Assembly: GCA_040544425.1 (NCBI GenBank)
Contig: JBEONO010000003.1
Coordinates: 248,001 to 312,000, forward strand
Source of the DNA: Solimicrobium sp040544425
GTDB lineage: Bacteria; Pseudomonadota; Gammaproteobacteria; Burkholderiales; Burkholderiaceae_D
DNA: 64,000 nucleotides
Reading direction: 5' to 3'
The translations under genes were made by a program, and so were the position numbers. A model generated the notes under the pieces. That model made no database searches. It saw only the letters and a program-made list of their open reading frames with translations, and had not been told where the DNA came from. Of this stretch, positions 27,328 through 35,708 are shown one piece after another (position 1 is the stretch's first letter; every line of letters begins with the position of its first letter).

Positions 27328-28763
27328 AACGTCGCAGCCACTTCGTACTCGGTGTCCTCGCGCTGGCTTGCTTGTCGGCCTGCCAGAGTGGCCCGGATTA
27401 TCACAAGATCGACACCGCCACGCCGTTAAACTGGCAGACGCAGACACAGTTTCAGCCAGCGCAACCCAGTGACGCACAGCTCAAGGACAACTGGTGGGAA
27501 ATGTTCGGCGATACCCAACTGACGCAACTGGAACAGCAGGCGCTGGCGCACAATCAGTGTCTGGTGGCTGCGGCGGAGCATCTGAATCAGGCGCGCTTGC
27601 AGGTGACGGTAAGCTCGGCAGGTCAATTGCCGGCAGTCGACCTGGTGACCGGCGCTGCGCGCAGCAAAACGTCGGCCAATCGTCCGCTGTCGTCGTATAA
27701 CGTTGCCAATTCTTCGGTAGTGCAAAACAATCTGCAAGTGGGGCTGGCTGTCAATTACGAAGCGGATCTGTTTGGTCGGGTGCGCCGGGTGGTGGAGAGT
27801 TCGAAAGCGGCGGCAGAGCAGGCCGGTGCCGATTTTGAAAACACGCGCCTGATCCTGATGGCCGATCTGGCGAGCAATTATTTTAATTTGCGCGAGCTCG
27901 ATGGTGAAATCGCTATTGTGCAAAAAGGCGTGGACCTGCAGGGCAAGGCGCTGGATTTTATCCGCAGGCGCTATGAACTCGATTACGCGAGTGGATTGGA
28001 ACTGGCACAGCAGCAAGCGTTGCTGGAAGCGAATCAGACACAATTGGCCTTGCTGCAAAATCGGCGTGCCGGATTGCAAAATGCTATTGCAACCCTGACC
28101 GGCACGGCAGCCCCGGAGTTTAAGCTGGCAGCGCAAACCGAGCTTGTCGCCATGCCAGCCATGCCGACTGCATTGCCCTCAGAGGTTTTACAACGTCGCC
28201 CCGATGTGGCTGCGGCCGAGCGGGCAATGGCCGTGGCCAATGCCAATATCGGTGTCGCCAGGGCAGCGTATTATCCGTCGATTATTTTGCAGGCAGGTGG
28301 TGGATGGGACAGCAATAAATGGTCGAATCTGATCAGCGCACCGAGCCTCTTGTGGGCGCTCGGTGCTACCGCGACCGAACATTTGTTTGATGCCGGTAAA
28401 ACCACGGCCAACGTAAAAATCGCTGAATCATCCTATGTACAGACAGTGGCCAATTACCGTCAGAGTGTTTTGGTGGCGATGCAGGAAGTGCAAACCGGGA
28501 TCGACAGTCTGACCATATTGAATGCAGCCAGCGCCAAGGCCGAAGCAGCCGCGCGCAGTTCAGAAAAGGTGCTCGACATTGCCAATGCGCGCTATGCCGG
28601 TGGTCTGGATATTTATCTGAATGTGATTACGGCACAGCAAACGCTGCTCGCCAACCAGCGCCAGGCGCTGCAGATTCGTGGACAACAGTTGGCCAATGCG
28701 GTGTTTCTGGTCAAGGCGATGGGCGGCGGCTGGCAGGGGCTTGAGGTGACTGGCGCGAATTAA
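27324..28763 (+). CDS. RND efflux outer-membrane factor, NodT/OprM family lipoprotein
   Basis: A 479-residue outer-membrane channel subunit. It begins with a lipoprotein signal ending LACLSAC, with the lipidated Cys near residue 20. The body has the duplicated TolC-type repeat; markers include DNWWEMFGDTQLTQLEQQAL, VNYEADLFGRVRRVVESS, and the second-repeat VLQRRPDVAAAERAMAVANANIGVARAAYYP. It completes the tripartite pump. The ATG overlaps the adaptor stop (ATGA). Confidence 0.94.
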   Translation: MKRRSHFVLGVLALACLSACQSGPDYHKIDTATPLNWQTQTQFQPAQPSDAQLKDNWWEMFGDTQLTQLEQQALAHNQCLVAAAEHLNQARLQVTVSSAGQLPAVDLVTGAARSKTSANRPLSSYNVANSSVVQNNLQVGLAVNYEADLFGRVRRVVESSKAAAEQAGADFENTRLILMADLASNYFNLRELDGEIAIVQKGVDLQGKALDFIRRRYELDYASGLELAQQQALLEANQTQLALLQNRRAGLQNAIATLTGTAAPEFKLAAQTELVAMPAMPTALPSEVLQRRPDVAAAERAMAVANANIGVARAAYYPSIILQAGGGWDSNKWSNLISAPSLLWALGATATEHLFDAGKTTANVKIAESSYVQTVANYRQSVLVAMQEVQTGIDSLTILNAASAKAEAAARSSEKVLDIANARYAGGLDIYLNVITAQQTLLANQRQALQIRGQQLANAVFLVKAMGGGWQGLEVTGAN

Positions 28764-28841
28764 GCTGCCGCTGTTGTAACTTTAGTGCCGTTGAAGTGCA
28801 GTACAATCCAGAGTCTGAACAGGTTTGATTCTGTGGTGACC

Positions 28842-29366
28842 ATGACTGCTGCCGATAAAAAAATCATCATTATTGCCGGGCCTAATGGGGCGGGCAAAAC
28901 AACGTTTGCCCAGGAATTTTTGCCTAACGATGCTGGCTGCAAAGTGTTCGTCAATGCAGATTTGATCGCAGCAGAATTTTCCCCATTTGCGCCTGAGCTT
29001 GCTGCGATAAAAGCCGGTAAGCAGATGCTCAAGACTATTGACGAGTTGGTTGCCGATGGCACCAGCTTTGCTTTCGAAACAACCTTAAGCGGACATGGTT
29101 ATGCCAGATCCATTCGACACTGGCGCGGATTGGGATATTTTGTAAAAATAATTTTTCTGGCCCTTCCTGATGCTGACACTGCTTTGTTACGAGTTGCGAA
29201 AAGGGTCAGTCATGGCGGACACAATATCCCGGAGGACACGGTGCGTCGGCGGTTTAAATCCGGTCTAGGCAATTTCCATCAAGTATACAAACCGTTGGTC
29301 AATGCCTGGCTGCATTTTGAAAATTCGGGCGACCAACCTCAACTGATTGATTGGAATGAAGAATGA
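28842..29366 (+). CDS. Zeta-toxin-like P-loop kinase
   Basis: A 174-residue P-loop protein. The Walker A loop is IIIIAGPNGAGKTTFAQEF near residues 7-24, NADLIAAEF provides the catalytic-Asp region and FETTLSG the substrate strand seen in zeta toxins and related UDP-GlcNAc kinases. The open frame begins at 28785, but the ATG at 28842 places the P-loop at the normal distance from the N terminus. A weak TACAAT -10 at 28802 would start transcription just before it. The gene overlaps a 57-codon partner (ATGA) and sits upstream of a second toxin-antitoxin pair. Toxicity is inferred from the family, and some members are not toxins. Confidence 0.82.
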   Translation: MTAADKKIIIIAGPNGAGKTTFAQEFLPNDAGCKVFVNADLIAAEFSPFAPELAAIKAGKQMLKTIDELVADGTSFAFETTLSGHGYARSIRHWRGLGYFVKIIFLALPDADTALLRVAKRVSHGGHNIPEDTVRRRFKSGLGNFHQVYKPLVNAWLHFENSGDQPQLIDWNEE

Positions 29367-29536
29367 ACTCAAAACCATTGAGCCAGGCGCGCGACGCAGA
29401 TCTTCGGAACGCTTTAGGAGCTTTGATTCGTGCCGGCCATCGGGCGAGGTTGTTGGCACAACAGACTCAGACGCAGATAGTCGTGGTTCGAGACGGAAAA
29501 ATAATTACCGAAATTCCGGGCGAGACAAAAAAGTAA
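29363..29536 (+). CDS. Small partner protein of the zeta-like kinase, putative antitoxin
   Basis: A 57-residue frame starting MNSKPLSQARDADLRNAL and ending EIPGETKK. It overlaps the zeta-like gene by four bases (ATGA at 29363-29366), which supports translation by coupling. The first half is a predicted amphipathic helix rich in Arg/Ala, and the second half is a strand pair, QIVVVRDGKIITEIPG. I recall small proteins of this shape accompanying lone zeta-type kinases, so an antitoxin or regulator role is likely but not shown. The classic epsilon antitoxin is a different helical protein that precedes its toxin. Confidence 0.65.
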   Translation: MNSKPLSQARDADLRNALGALIRAGHRARLLAQQTQTQIVVVRDGKIITEIPGETKK

Positions 29537-29551
29537 TACATAAAAAACAGT

Positions 29552-29579
29552 TTGCATAAATCCAAAAAGAGACTATTAT
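29552..29579 (+). promoter_or_regulatory. Possible promoter of the MbcA-RES pair
   Basis: TTGCAT (29552-29557) and TATTAT (29574-29579) are 16 bases apart, in an AT-rich stretch ahead of the antitoxin gene. A start near 29586 would leave only about ten leader bases before the ATG at 29596. No clear operator palindrome overlaps it. Confidence 0.35.
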
Positions 29580-29595
29580 CGTTTAAAGTCTATAT

Positions 29596-30024
29596 ATGGA
29601 TGTTCAGATGCAAGCGCTAAAACACCCCCAAAACTCGCCTGACCCACAAGAATCTCGGCAATTGTCTGCGGTTGGACTGCGGGTATTCTTCAATATTGCT
29701 CAAAGCTGGCACCTCAAAAACGAGCATGAAATGATTTTGCTCGGTATGCCCAGCCGCTCACTGTATTTCAAATGGAAAAAAGATCCGCAGTCAGCCAGCC
29801 TGACCAAGGACACGCTGGAACGCATCTCCTACATCCTGGGAATCTACAAGGCATTGCAGCTTTTGTTACCCGATCCCAAAGCTGCCGACGCGTGGATTAA
29901 CAAACCGAATACAGCCGCTCCGTTCGGCGGAAAAAGTGCGCTGGACCGTATGTTGTCCGGCAATGTCGGTGATCTGTTTGTAGTGCGTCAATATCTGGAT
30001 GCGGCGCGTGGCGGATGGGCGTGA
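29596..30024 (+). CDS. MbcA/ParS/Xre-type antitoxin (DUF2384)
   Basis: A 142-residue protein. The N-terminal two thirds form a helical Xre-like DNA-binding region (about residues 25-85, with RSLYFKWKKDP as a probable recognition element). The C terminus is the DUF2384 toxin-binding domain, with the pattern AWINKPNTAAPFGGKSALDRMLSG and a final helix ending LDAARGGWA. Members neutralise RES toxins and repress their own operon. It overlaps the RES gene by ten bases, the usual antitoxin-first order. Confidence 0.9.
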   Translation: MDVQMQALKHPQNSPDPQESRQLSAVGLRVFFNIAQSWHLKNEHEMILLGMPSRSLYFKWKKDPQSASLTKDTLERISYILGIYKALQLLLPDPKAADAWINKPNTAAPFGGKSALDRMLSGNVGDLFVVRQYLDAARGGWA

Positions 30025-30698
30025 GTGTGTTCAAGAATACCCCGATACTCTGGAAACCTGCCCACCGCGTGGTACCTACCCGATTTCCCTCGATCTACCT
30101 GTTTGACCGTGTCGCCAATCAGGAAGATTTTGATGCGCTCAATCTACTGGAGTCGCTGACCAATCCGCGCATGCGTGATGAAATCGGCGAGCTGTCTCTG
30201 GTTCCCAATGAAGAGCGACTGTTTGGTGAAGGCACCGGACCGATCATGGCGGCGTTTACGCATCTGAATCCGGCTGGCAGTCGTTTTTCTGATGGAAGTT
30301 ATGGCGTGTTTTATGCTGCCAAAGAACGCGCCACGGCGATTGCTGAAACCAGATATCACTCGGCGTTGTTTTTAAGCGCGACCAATGAAGAGCCGATTTA
30401 TTTGCAGATGCGCCTGTATCACGTCAAGGTGCAGGGCGAAGTGGTGGATTTGCACGGATACGCAAAAAAACATGCTGACATTCTCGACCTGGTCAATTAT
30501 GGCGCGGCGCAGTCGGTTGGCAAAACAATACGCCAGACCGGTGTTGGCGGCCTTGTCTATCCCAGTGTCCGGTATGAGGGCGGCAGTTGTGTGGCGGCGT
30601 TCAAGACCCGGATACTGAACAATTGCCGCCATGCTGCGTATCTGGAGTATCACTGGGATGGCAGTCAGATCAATTACGTGACGGAACAAATCAGCTGA
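30015..30698 (+). CDS. RES-domain toxin
   Basis: A 227-residue RES-domain protein. RES toxins break down NAD+ (as phosphorylase or glycohydrolase) or ADP-ribosylate targets, stopping growth. Visible family features are the early FDRV region with a conserved Arg, GTGPIMAAFTHLN, the core GSYGVFYAAKERATAIAETRYH with the catalytic Tyr and Glu, and VVDLHG. The start ATG at 30015 lies within the end of the antitoxin gene. A full-length domain suggests an active toxin. The next gene converges from the other side 10 bases away. Confidence 0.9.
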   Translation: MGVSVFKNTPILWKPAHRVVPTRFPSIYLFDRVANQEDFDALNLLESLTNPRMRDEIGELSLVPNEERLFGEGTGPIMAAFTHLNPAGSRFSDGSYGVFYAAKERATAIAETRYHSALFLSATNEEPIYLQMRLYHVKVQGEVVDLHGYAKKHADILDLVNYGAAQSVGKTIRQTGVGGLVYPSVRYEGGSCVAAFKTRILNNCRHAAYLEYHWDGSQINYVTEQIS

Positions 30699-30708
30699 CC
30701 CTGCGTTG

Positions 30709-31197
30709 TTAAATCACCCCTTCCAGCCGCAACAAATACTTCTTCCGATCCAGCCCACCGTCATAGCCAGTCAGCGCGCCGTTGCTCCCCAACACCCGAT
30801 GACAGGGCACAAGAATGGAAATCGGATTACGTCCAATTGCGCCGCCCACCGCGCGCACCGCACGCGGCCTGTCGATTAACAGCGCATGTTTGCCGTAGCT
30901 GCTGGTTTTGCCGAACTGGATGCCGAGCAGAGCCTGCCAGACACTGCGTTGAAATGGCGTGCCGCTTATTTCCAAATCCAGTGGCACATCAAACTGCTGA
31001 CGCTGGCCGGCAAAATATTCATCGAGCTGGTCTGCCGTGGTCTGCAAATGCGGATGCACTGCCACCTTGCGCCATCCTGCGCTTCCTTTGAAATTGCGCT
31101 GATCATGGAAATACACGCCGCAAATGCCAAGTTCAGACGCTGCCAGCGTCAGTTGCCCCAACGGCGAGGGGTGCTCCATATAAAAAATTTGATTCAT
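30709..31197 (-). CDS. ogt: Methylated-DNA--protein-cysteine methyltransferase
   Basis: A 162-residue suicide repair enzyme that removes alkyl groups from O6 of guanine. The active-site motif VPCHRV carries acceptor Cys132, preceded by the DNA-binding helix region FQRSVWQALLGIQFGKTSSYG and the Arg-finger stretch RAVRAVGGAIGRNP. It lacks the Ada N-terminal domain, so it is an Ogt-type protein. It follows the Ada-AlkA fusion gene by nine bases, forming an alkylation-repair operon. Confidence 0.95.
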   Translation of the reverse strand: MNQIFYMEHPSPLGQLTLAASELGICGVYFHDQRNFKGSAGWRKVAVHPHLQTTADQLDEYFAGQRQQFDVPLDLEISGTPFQRSVWQALLGIQFGKTSSYGKHALLIDRPRAVRAVGGAIGRNPISILVPCHRVLGSNGALTGYDGGLDRKKYLLRLEGVI

Positions 31198-31206
31198 GAT
31201 TTTTCC

Positions 31207-32721
31207 TTAGCCAAGTGACCGCCAGAGCAGCAGGGCCGCGTAACCGCGCCAGGGCGACAGGCTTGCGGCACGTCGTAATAATTGGGTTTCAGTGAGGCGT
31301 CCTGCGCTGTCTTCAATATCAACTGCAGCGGCTTTCTGCAAACCCAGGTCGCCGGCCGGAAAGGCATCCGAAAAACGCAGTGCGCGCAGGGCAATGTATT
31401 GCGCAGTCCACTCGCCGATGCCGCGTACCGTCTTAAGATGCGCCACCGTTTCGTCCAGGCTCGTGCCTGGGGTCATGACCAGGCCACCGTCGGCTGCGAA
31501 TTGGGCAATGGCGATGATGGTTGCGGCGCGCGCTTTCGGCAGGCCGATCTTCGCCATCTCTTCAACGCTCACTTTGGCCAAGGTTGGCGGATCAGGAAAG
31601 TGATGGGTAACTCTGGCAAACGGGGTAGTGACCGGTGTGCCGAATTGTTGCACCAGTCTTGCCGACAGCGTCGTCGCACCGGCGACACTGATTTGCTGCC
31701 CAAGCACCGCACGTATCGCCAGCTCAACATGATTAAACGTGCCTGGCACGCGCAGGCCTGGCGTGATACTGATTTGCCTGGCCAGCAGGGTGTCGCTGGC
31801 CAGATGCTGTTCGATCACGGCCGGATTGGCATCCAGGTCAAATTGCTGACGGACCTTGTCGAGCAATGGCATCAGCACCGGTGAAAACTGGCTGCCAACC
31901 TGCACCTCCAGTTGTTGCTCCTTTTCGCGGTGCGACACCTTCAGCCAGCCTTGCAGATGCTGCTGACCATGCATGAACTGTATGCTGCGCAGGTAATGGC
32001 GCTGCCCGTGTTCGAATTCAATCGCTTCGACCCCGGCGATGATCCGGCCCGCCAGATAATCCAGCATCACCTCCCAGGCAAACGGCGCTCGGTAAGCCAG
32101 ACGCAAGGTAATCACATTGCTCTGACCAGCCGGGCTGCGACGCAAAGCGCCCGGTGCCATTCCATATCGACTCAGAAACAGCGCGTTGAAGCGCCGCACG
32201 CTGCCAAAGCCTGAGGCATAGGCGACTTCCGTCATCGGCAGCTGCGTTTCCTGTAAGAGCTTTTTTGCAAATAGCAGCCGCGCAGTTTGTGCCAGTTCGA
32301 TCGGGGACACGCCAAAATGACTTTGCATCAGACGTTGCAACTGGCGGGTCGACAAGCCTACCTGCTTCGCCAGATCTTCCATTGAAGCCCCGAAATTTAA
32401 TGCGCCGGCCGCAATGCGCTGCCAGATTGCATACGCCAGATTTTGCTGCAGTGCATACGGCGCCAATTCCGGGCGGCAGCGCAGGCAGGGGCGAAAGCCC
32501 GCAGCTTCGGCAGCACTGGCATTCGGATAAAAACTGCACGATGAGGCGCGCGGGGTCTTGACCCTGCAAACCGGCCGACAATAAATACCGGTGGTTGAAA
32601 CCCCCACAAAAAAGTCGCCGTCAAAGCGACTATCTTTCGCACATAGCGCGCGATAACATCGGGCGTGATCCAGCGCGCTGCGGTTGGAGTTGGCTAAAGT
32701 AGTGACAGATAAGTTTTGCAT
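31207..32721 (-). CDS. Ada-type regulator fused to AlkA-type DNA-3-methyladenine glycosylase
   Basis: A 504-residue multidomain protein. Residues 15-85 form an Ada metal-binding domain with the four-Cys set (IYCRPVC and PCLRC pairs), able to accept methyl groups from phosphotriesters. Residues about 95-195 are an AraC-type helix-turn-helix region, about 205-300 the AlkA N-terminal domain, and the rest an HhH-GPD glycosylase with TVRGIGEWTAQYIALRALR and the catalytic Asp in FPAGDLGLQ. It likely senses methylation damage, activates its operon, and excises alkylated bases. Ogt is directly downstream. Confidence 0.93.
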   Translation of the reverse strand: MQNLSVTTLANSNRSALDHARCYRALCAKDSRFDGDFFVGVSTTGIYCRPVCRVKTPRASSCSFYPNASAAEAAGFRPCLRCRPELAPYALQQNLAYAIWQRIAAGALNFGASMEDLAKQVGLSTRQLQRLMQSHFGVSPIELAQTARLLFAKKLLQETQLPMTEVAYASGFGSVRRFNALFLSRYGMAPGALRRSPAGQSNVITLRLAYRAPFAWEVMLDYLAGRIIAGVEAIEFEHGQRHYLRSIQFMHGQQHLQGWLKVSHREKEQQLEVQVGSQFSPVLMPLLDKVRQQFDLDANPAVIEQHLASDTLLARQISITPGLRVPGTFNHVELAIRAVLGQQISVAGATTLSARLVQQFGTPVTTPFARVTHHFPDPPTLAKVSVEEMAKIGLPKARAATIIAIAQFAADGGLVMTPGTSLDETVAHLKTVRGIGEWTAQYIALRALRFSDAFPAGDLGLQKAAAVDIEDSAGRLTETQLLRRAASLSPWRGYAALLLWRSLG

Positions 32722-33101
32722 GTGTCATTAAAACGCAGTAGCGCGATGCCTGTCTAGCCGTTTTCGGACATGACTGCAACAAGCCTGATCAGCAGCAAGC
32801 TGGTGTTCCTGTTCATTTTTATCATTTCATTTCCGCTCTCTTTATAGGTGAAAGACACTAAGAAAAGGCGAGAAAAATCTAAGCAAAATACTGCAATTTT
32901 CTGGATAACTACTATGATGAGTTCAGGTGCAAGGTGAACGCTCGATAAAATTTGCAGAAAAATGAGCCAAACCTTGGCAGCGCACTCAAGGTTATCGATG
33001 CAAAAAAGCTATCTTGTTATCGATTTGTAATCACGAAACATTTGTAATCACGAAATTTAAGGGGAAGGTGGAAATGCCAGATTTGTACCCGGAAAGAGCA
33101 A
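32722..33101. other. Divergent intergenic region between the Ada-AlkA fusion and yqgE
   Basis: At 380 bases this is the longest gap in the window. It contains a 25-codon hydrophobic mini-frame at 32770-32847, AT-rich sequence around 32860-33060, and a tandem 17-base repeat at 33023-33055. It should hold the promoters of both flanking operons. I see no tRNA and no intrinsic terminator. Confidence 0.5.
33023..33055. repeat. Tandem 16-base direct repeat upstream of yqgE
   Basis: The 16-mer ATTTGTAATCACGAAA occurs at 33023-33038 and again, one base later, at 33040-33055. It is about 47 bases before the yqgE start. A period of 17 bases is not a whole number of helix turns. It could be a recent slip duplication or a pair of protein-binding sites. 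Confidence 0.8.
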
Positions 33102-33746
33102 ATGAAACCTAATCAACATTTAACCAAGTCCAGTCCGCGACTGGACATGTCACTGCGCACCGATTTCATGCCGATATCAGATTTTAATTTAGCCAACCAT
33201 TTTTTAATCGCCATGCCATCGATGCAAGATCCCTTGTTTGGCGGCTCGGTTATTTATTTGTGCGAACACAATGAACGCGGCGCGCTCGGTGTGATCATCA
33301 ATAAACCAACTGATATGAACATCGAAACGCTGTTGGAGCGGATCAATATCGAGTGTAATGTCACGCCTGATCTGAGCCAGGAAACCAAAAAATTGGTGAT
33401 GTTCGGTGGTCCGGTTCAGGATGATCGCGGCTTTGTGCTGCATGCGCCGATCGGCGATTTCAGTTCCACATTAAAAATCACGAATGACATCGCCTTTACC
33501 ACTTCACGCGACGTGCTGGAAGCGGTGGCAGAAGGACGCGGACCGAAAAACATGCTGGTCAGCGTTGGTTATGCCGGTTGGGGCGCCGGGCAGCTGGAAG
33601 AAGAAATTATCAAGAACGGCTGGCTGACGGTGCCTGCCGATCCGACTATTTTGTTCAATCTGCCGATCGAGCAGCGCCTGACAGCGGCAATCAAGCTGCT
33701 CGGTTTCGATCCGATGATGTTATCCGGTGAGGCTGGTCACGCCTGA
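33102..33746 (+). CDS. yqgE: YqgE/AlgH family protein
   Basis: A 214-residue UPF0301 protein of unknown biochemical role, found in many proteobacteria next to ruvX. Family markers are NHFLIAMPSMQDPLFGGSVIYLCEHNE, GALGVIINKPT, FGGPVQDDRGFVLH and SVGYAGWGAGQLEEEI. The ATG at 33102 follows a GAAAGAGC stretch. In-frame ATGs at 33147 and 33168 (starting MSLRTDFM and MPISDF) are possible alternative starts, giving a shorter, more typical length near 190. It begins the run into ruvX and the pyrimidine genes. Confidence 0.93.
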   Translation: MKPNQHLTKSSPRLDMSLRTDFMPISDFNLANHFLIAMPSMQDPLFGGSVIYLCEHNERGALGVIINKPTDMNIETLLERINIECNVTPDLSQETKKLVMFGGPVQDDRGFVLHAPIGDFSSTLKITNDIAFTTSRDVLEAVAEGRGPKNMLVSVGYAGWGAGQLEEEIIKNGWLTVPADPTILFNLPIEQRLTAAIKLLGFDPMMLSGEAGHA

Positions 33747-33799
33747 GTTATTTACGTATACTGGGCGGATTCTCAAATTTTCCCTGCAAGGAATCCCTC

Positions 33800-34186
33800 T
33801 TGACCGCCACACTGCTCGCCTTTGATTTTGGTTTGAAACGCGTAGGCGTGGCCGTTGGAAATACCTTTTTAAAGCAAGCCCAGCCCCTGACTGTGATTTC
33901 GGCCGAGTCAAATCAAGCCAGGTTTGACGCGATTGCCAGCTTGCTCAAGGAATGGCAGGTCAAGCACTGCATAGTGGGCCTGCCATCTCATCCGGATGGC
34001 GCTGAACACGAAATGACACTGCGCTGCCGCCGCTTCGCCCATCAGTTGGAAGGTCGCTTCGGTGTGACCACAAGCCTGGTCGATGAGCGCTATACTTCGG
34101 CGGTGATTCCCAGCAAACGCGGCCAGACTGATGACGCCCAGGCGGCCGCTCTGATTCTGCAACAATATTTTGAAGAAAACTTATGA
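33800..34186 (+). CDS. ruvX: Putative pre-16S rRNA nuclease / Holliday junction resolvase RuvX
   Basis: A 128-residue RNase H-fold protein of the YqgF family. The metal-binding pattern LLAFDFGLKRVGVAVGN starts the protein, VGLPSHPDG lies in the middle and the LVDERYTSA segment supplies a conserved Asp/Glu near the end. The start is TTG at 33800 with AAGGAA upstream; no better in-frame start exists. E. coli YqgF processes the 5' end of 16S rRNA. Its stop overlaps the pyrR start by 4 bases (ATGA). Confidence 0.93.
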   Translation: MTATLLAFDFGLKRVGVAVGNTFLKQAQPLTVISAESNQARFDAIASLLKEWQVKHCIVGLPSHPDGAEHEMTLRCRRFAHQLEGRFGVTTSLVDERYTSAVIPSKRGQTDDAQAAALILQQYFEENL

Positions 34187-34728
34187 GCCCAACTCTCCAA
34201 CAATTCGACGCCGAAGCACTGTACGAAGAATTAGCCAGACAGATTAAATCAGCCGTAGCCAAATTGGATAATGTTGCGATCGTCGGAATTTATTCCGGTG
34301 GCGCCTGGCTGGCGCAGCGCCTTGTCAAAGATTGTCAAATTAAACACCCTGCGGGTTTGATCGATGTGTCCTTTTACCGCGATGATTACGCGCAAAAAGG
34401 CATCCCGGCCGAGGTGAAACCAACCCATATCCCGTTCAACGTGGACGGTGCCACGATCATTCTGGTCGACGATGTGTTGTACACAGGGCGCACAACCCGG
34501 GCCGCGATCAACGAATTGTTTGACTACGGCAGGCCATCTCAAATATTGTTGGCAAGTCTGGTAGATCGCGGCGGTCGGCAATTGCCCTATGCGGCGGACT
34601 TTGTCGCCCAGACCCTGACCTTGCCCGCGAATCTGAATTTACAGCTCACGCGCGAAGAAATCGGCGACAAGGAATACCGTTTGGTGTTGAGTCTGGTCGA
34701 AAAAGAAGAATCATCGAAAGTTAACTGA
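34183..34728 (+). CDS. pyrR: Bifunctional pyrimidine regulator / uracil phosphoribosyltransferase
   Basis: A 181-residue phosphoribosyltransferase. The PRPP-binding loop TIILVDDVLYTGRTTRAAI is at about residues 88-106 and the N-terminal half contains the GIYSGGAWLAQRL substrate loop. In Gram-positive bacteria PyrR binds pyr mRNA to cause attenuation. In betaproteobacteria its regulatory role is less clear, and I see no PyrR-binding hairpin in the short spacer before pyrB. It is followed after 5 bases by pyrB. Confidence 0.93.
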   Translation: MSPTLQQFDAEALYEELARQIKSAVAKLDNVAIVGIYSGGAWLAQRLVKDCQIKHPAGLIDVSFYRDDYAQKGIPAEVKPTHIPFNVDGATIILVDDVLYTGRTTRAAINELFDYGRPSQILLASLVDRGGRQLPYAADFVAQTLTLPANLNLQLTREEIGDKEYRLVLSLVEKEESSKVN

Positions 34729-34733
34729 GCCCT

Positions 34734-35693
34734 ATGCATAATCCACAATTGAATCAACACGGTGAACTGCAGCATCTGATCACCACGGAAGGTCTGCCCA
34801 AATCCATTATCAATCGCATCTTAGATACCGCCGAATCGTTTGTCTCGGTCGGAAATCGTGAAGTAAAAAAAGTGCCGCTGATGCGCGGCAAAAGCGTTTT
34901 CAATCTGTTTTTTGAAAATTCAACGCGCACCCGTACCACCTTTGAAATCGCCTCGAAACGTCTCTCGGCCGACGTCATCAACCTGAATATTGCCGCCTCC
35001 AGCACCAGCAAAGGCGAAACCCTGCTCGACACGATCGACAATCTGGCGGCCATGCACGCCGATATGTTCGTGGTGCGTCATGCGCAATCCGGCGTGCCCT
35101 ATCTGATTGCCAAACATTTGCACGATACGCGGCAACATCACGTGCATGTGGTGAATGCAGGCGACGGTCGCCATGCCCATCCCACTCAGGGATTGCTGGA
35201 CATGTACACCATCCGTCATTACAAAAAAGATTTTACCCAGCTGCGCGTGGCGATCGTTGGCGATATTCTGCACAGCCGCGTCGCGCGCTCCGATATCCAT
35301 GCCCTGACCACGCTGGGGGTGCCGGAAGTGCGCGCCATCGGCCCGAAAACCTTGCTGCCAGGCGGACTCGAACAGATGGGCGTGCGCGTGTTCAGCGATA
35401 TGAACGAAGGCCTCAAAGATGTCGATGTGATCATCACCTTGCGCCTGCAAAACGAACGCATGAGCGGGGCTCTGCTGCCTTCGGCCCAGGAATTTTTCAA
35501 GAGCTATGGCCTGACGCCGGAACGGCTGGCGCTGGCTCACCCTGATGCGATCGTGATGCATCCGGGTCCGATGAACCGCGGTGTGGAAATCGATTCGGCG
35601 GTTGCCGATGGTCCGCAGGCGGTGATCCTGTCGCAGGTCACCTTCGGCATCGCGGTGCGCATGGCCGTCATGAGTATATTGGCCGGAAATTAA
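34734..35693 (+). CDS. pyrB: Aspartate carbamoyltransferase catalytic subunit
   Basis: A 319-residue enzyme joining carbamoyl phosphate and aspartate in pyrimidine synthesis. The carbamoyl-phosphate site FFENSTRTRTTFEIA (STRTR) is at about residues 60-74, with HPTQGLLDMYT, VGDILHSRVARS and HPGPMNRGVEI further on. No pyrI regulatory gene is nearby. Instead an inactive dihydroorotase homologue follows 15 bases downstream, the hallmark of class A-type ATCase assemblies in pseudomonads and Burkholderiales, where PyrB and that homologue form a dodecamer. Confidence 0.96.
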   Translation: MHNPQLNQHGELQHLITTEGLPKSIINRILDTAESFVSVGNREVKKVPLMRGKSVFNLFFENSTRTRTTFEIASKRLSADVINLNIAASSTSKGETLLDTIDNLAAMHADMFVVRHAQSGVPYLIAKHLHDTRQHHVHVVNAGDGRHAHPTQGLLDMYTIRHYKKDFTQLRVAIVGDILHSRVARSDIHALTTLGVPEVRAIGPKTLLPGGLEQMGVRVFSDMNEGLKDVDVIITLRLQNERMSGALLPSAQEFFKSYGLTPERLALAHPDAIVMHPGPMNRGVEIDSAVADGPQAVILSQVTFGIAVRMAVMSILAGN

Positions 35694-35708
35694 AGGGAAA
35701 AGCGCAAC

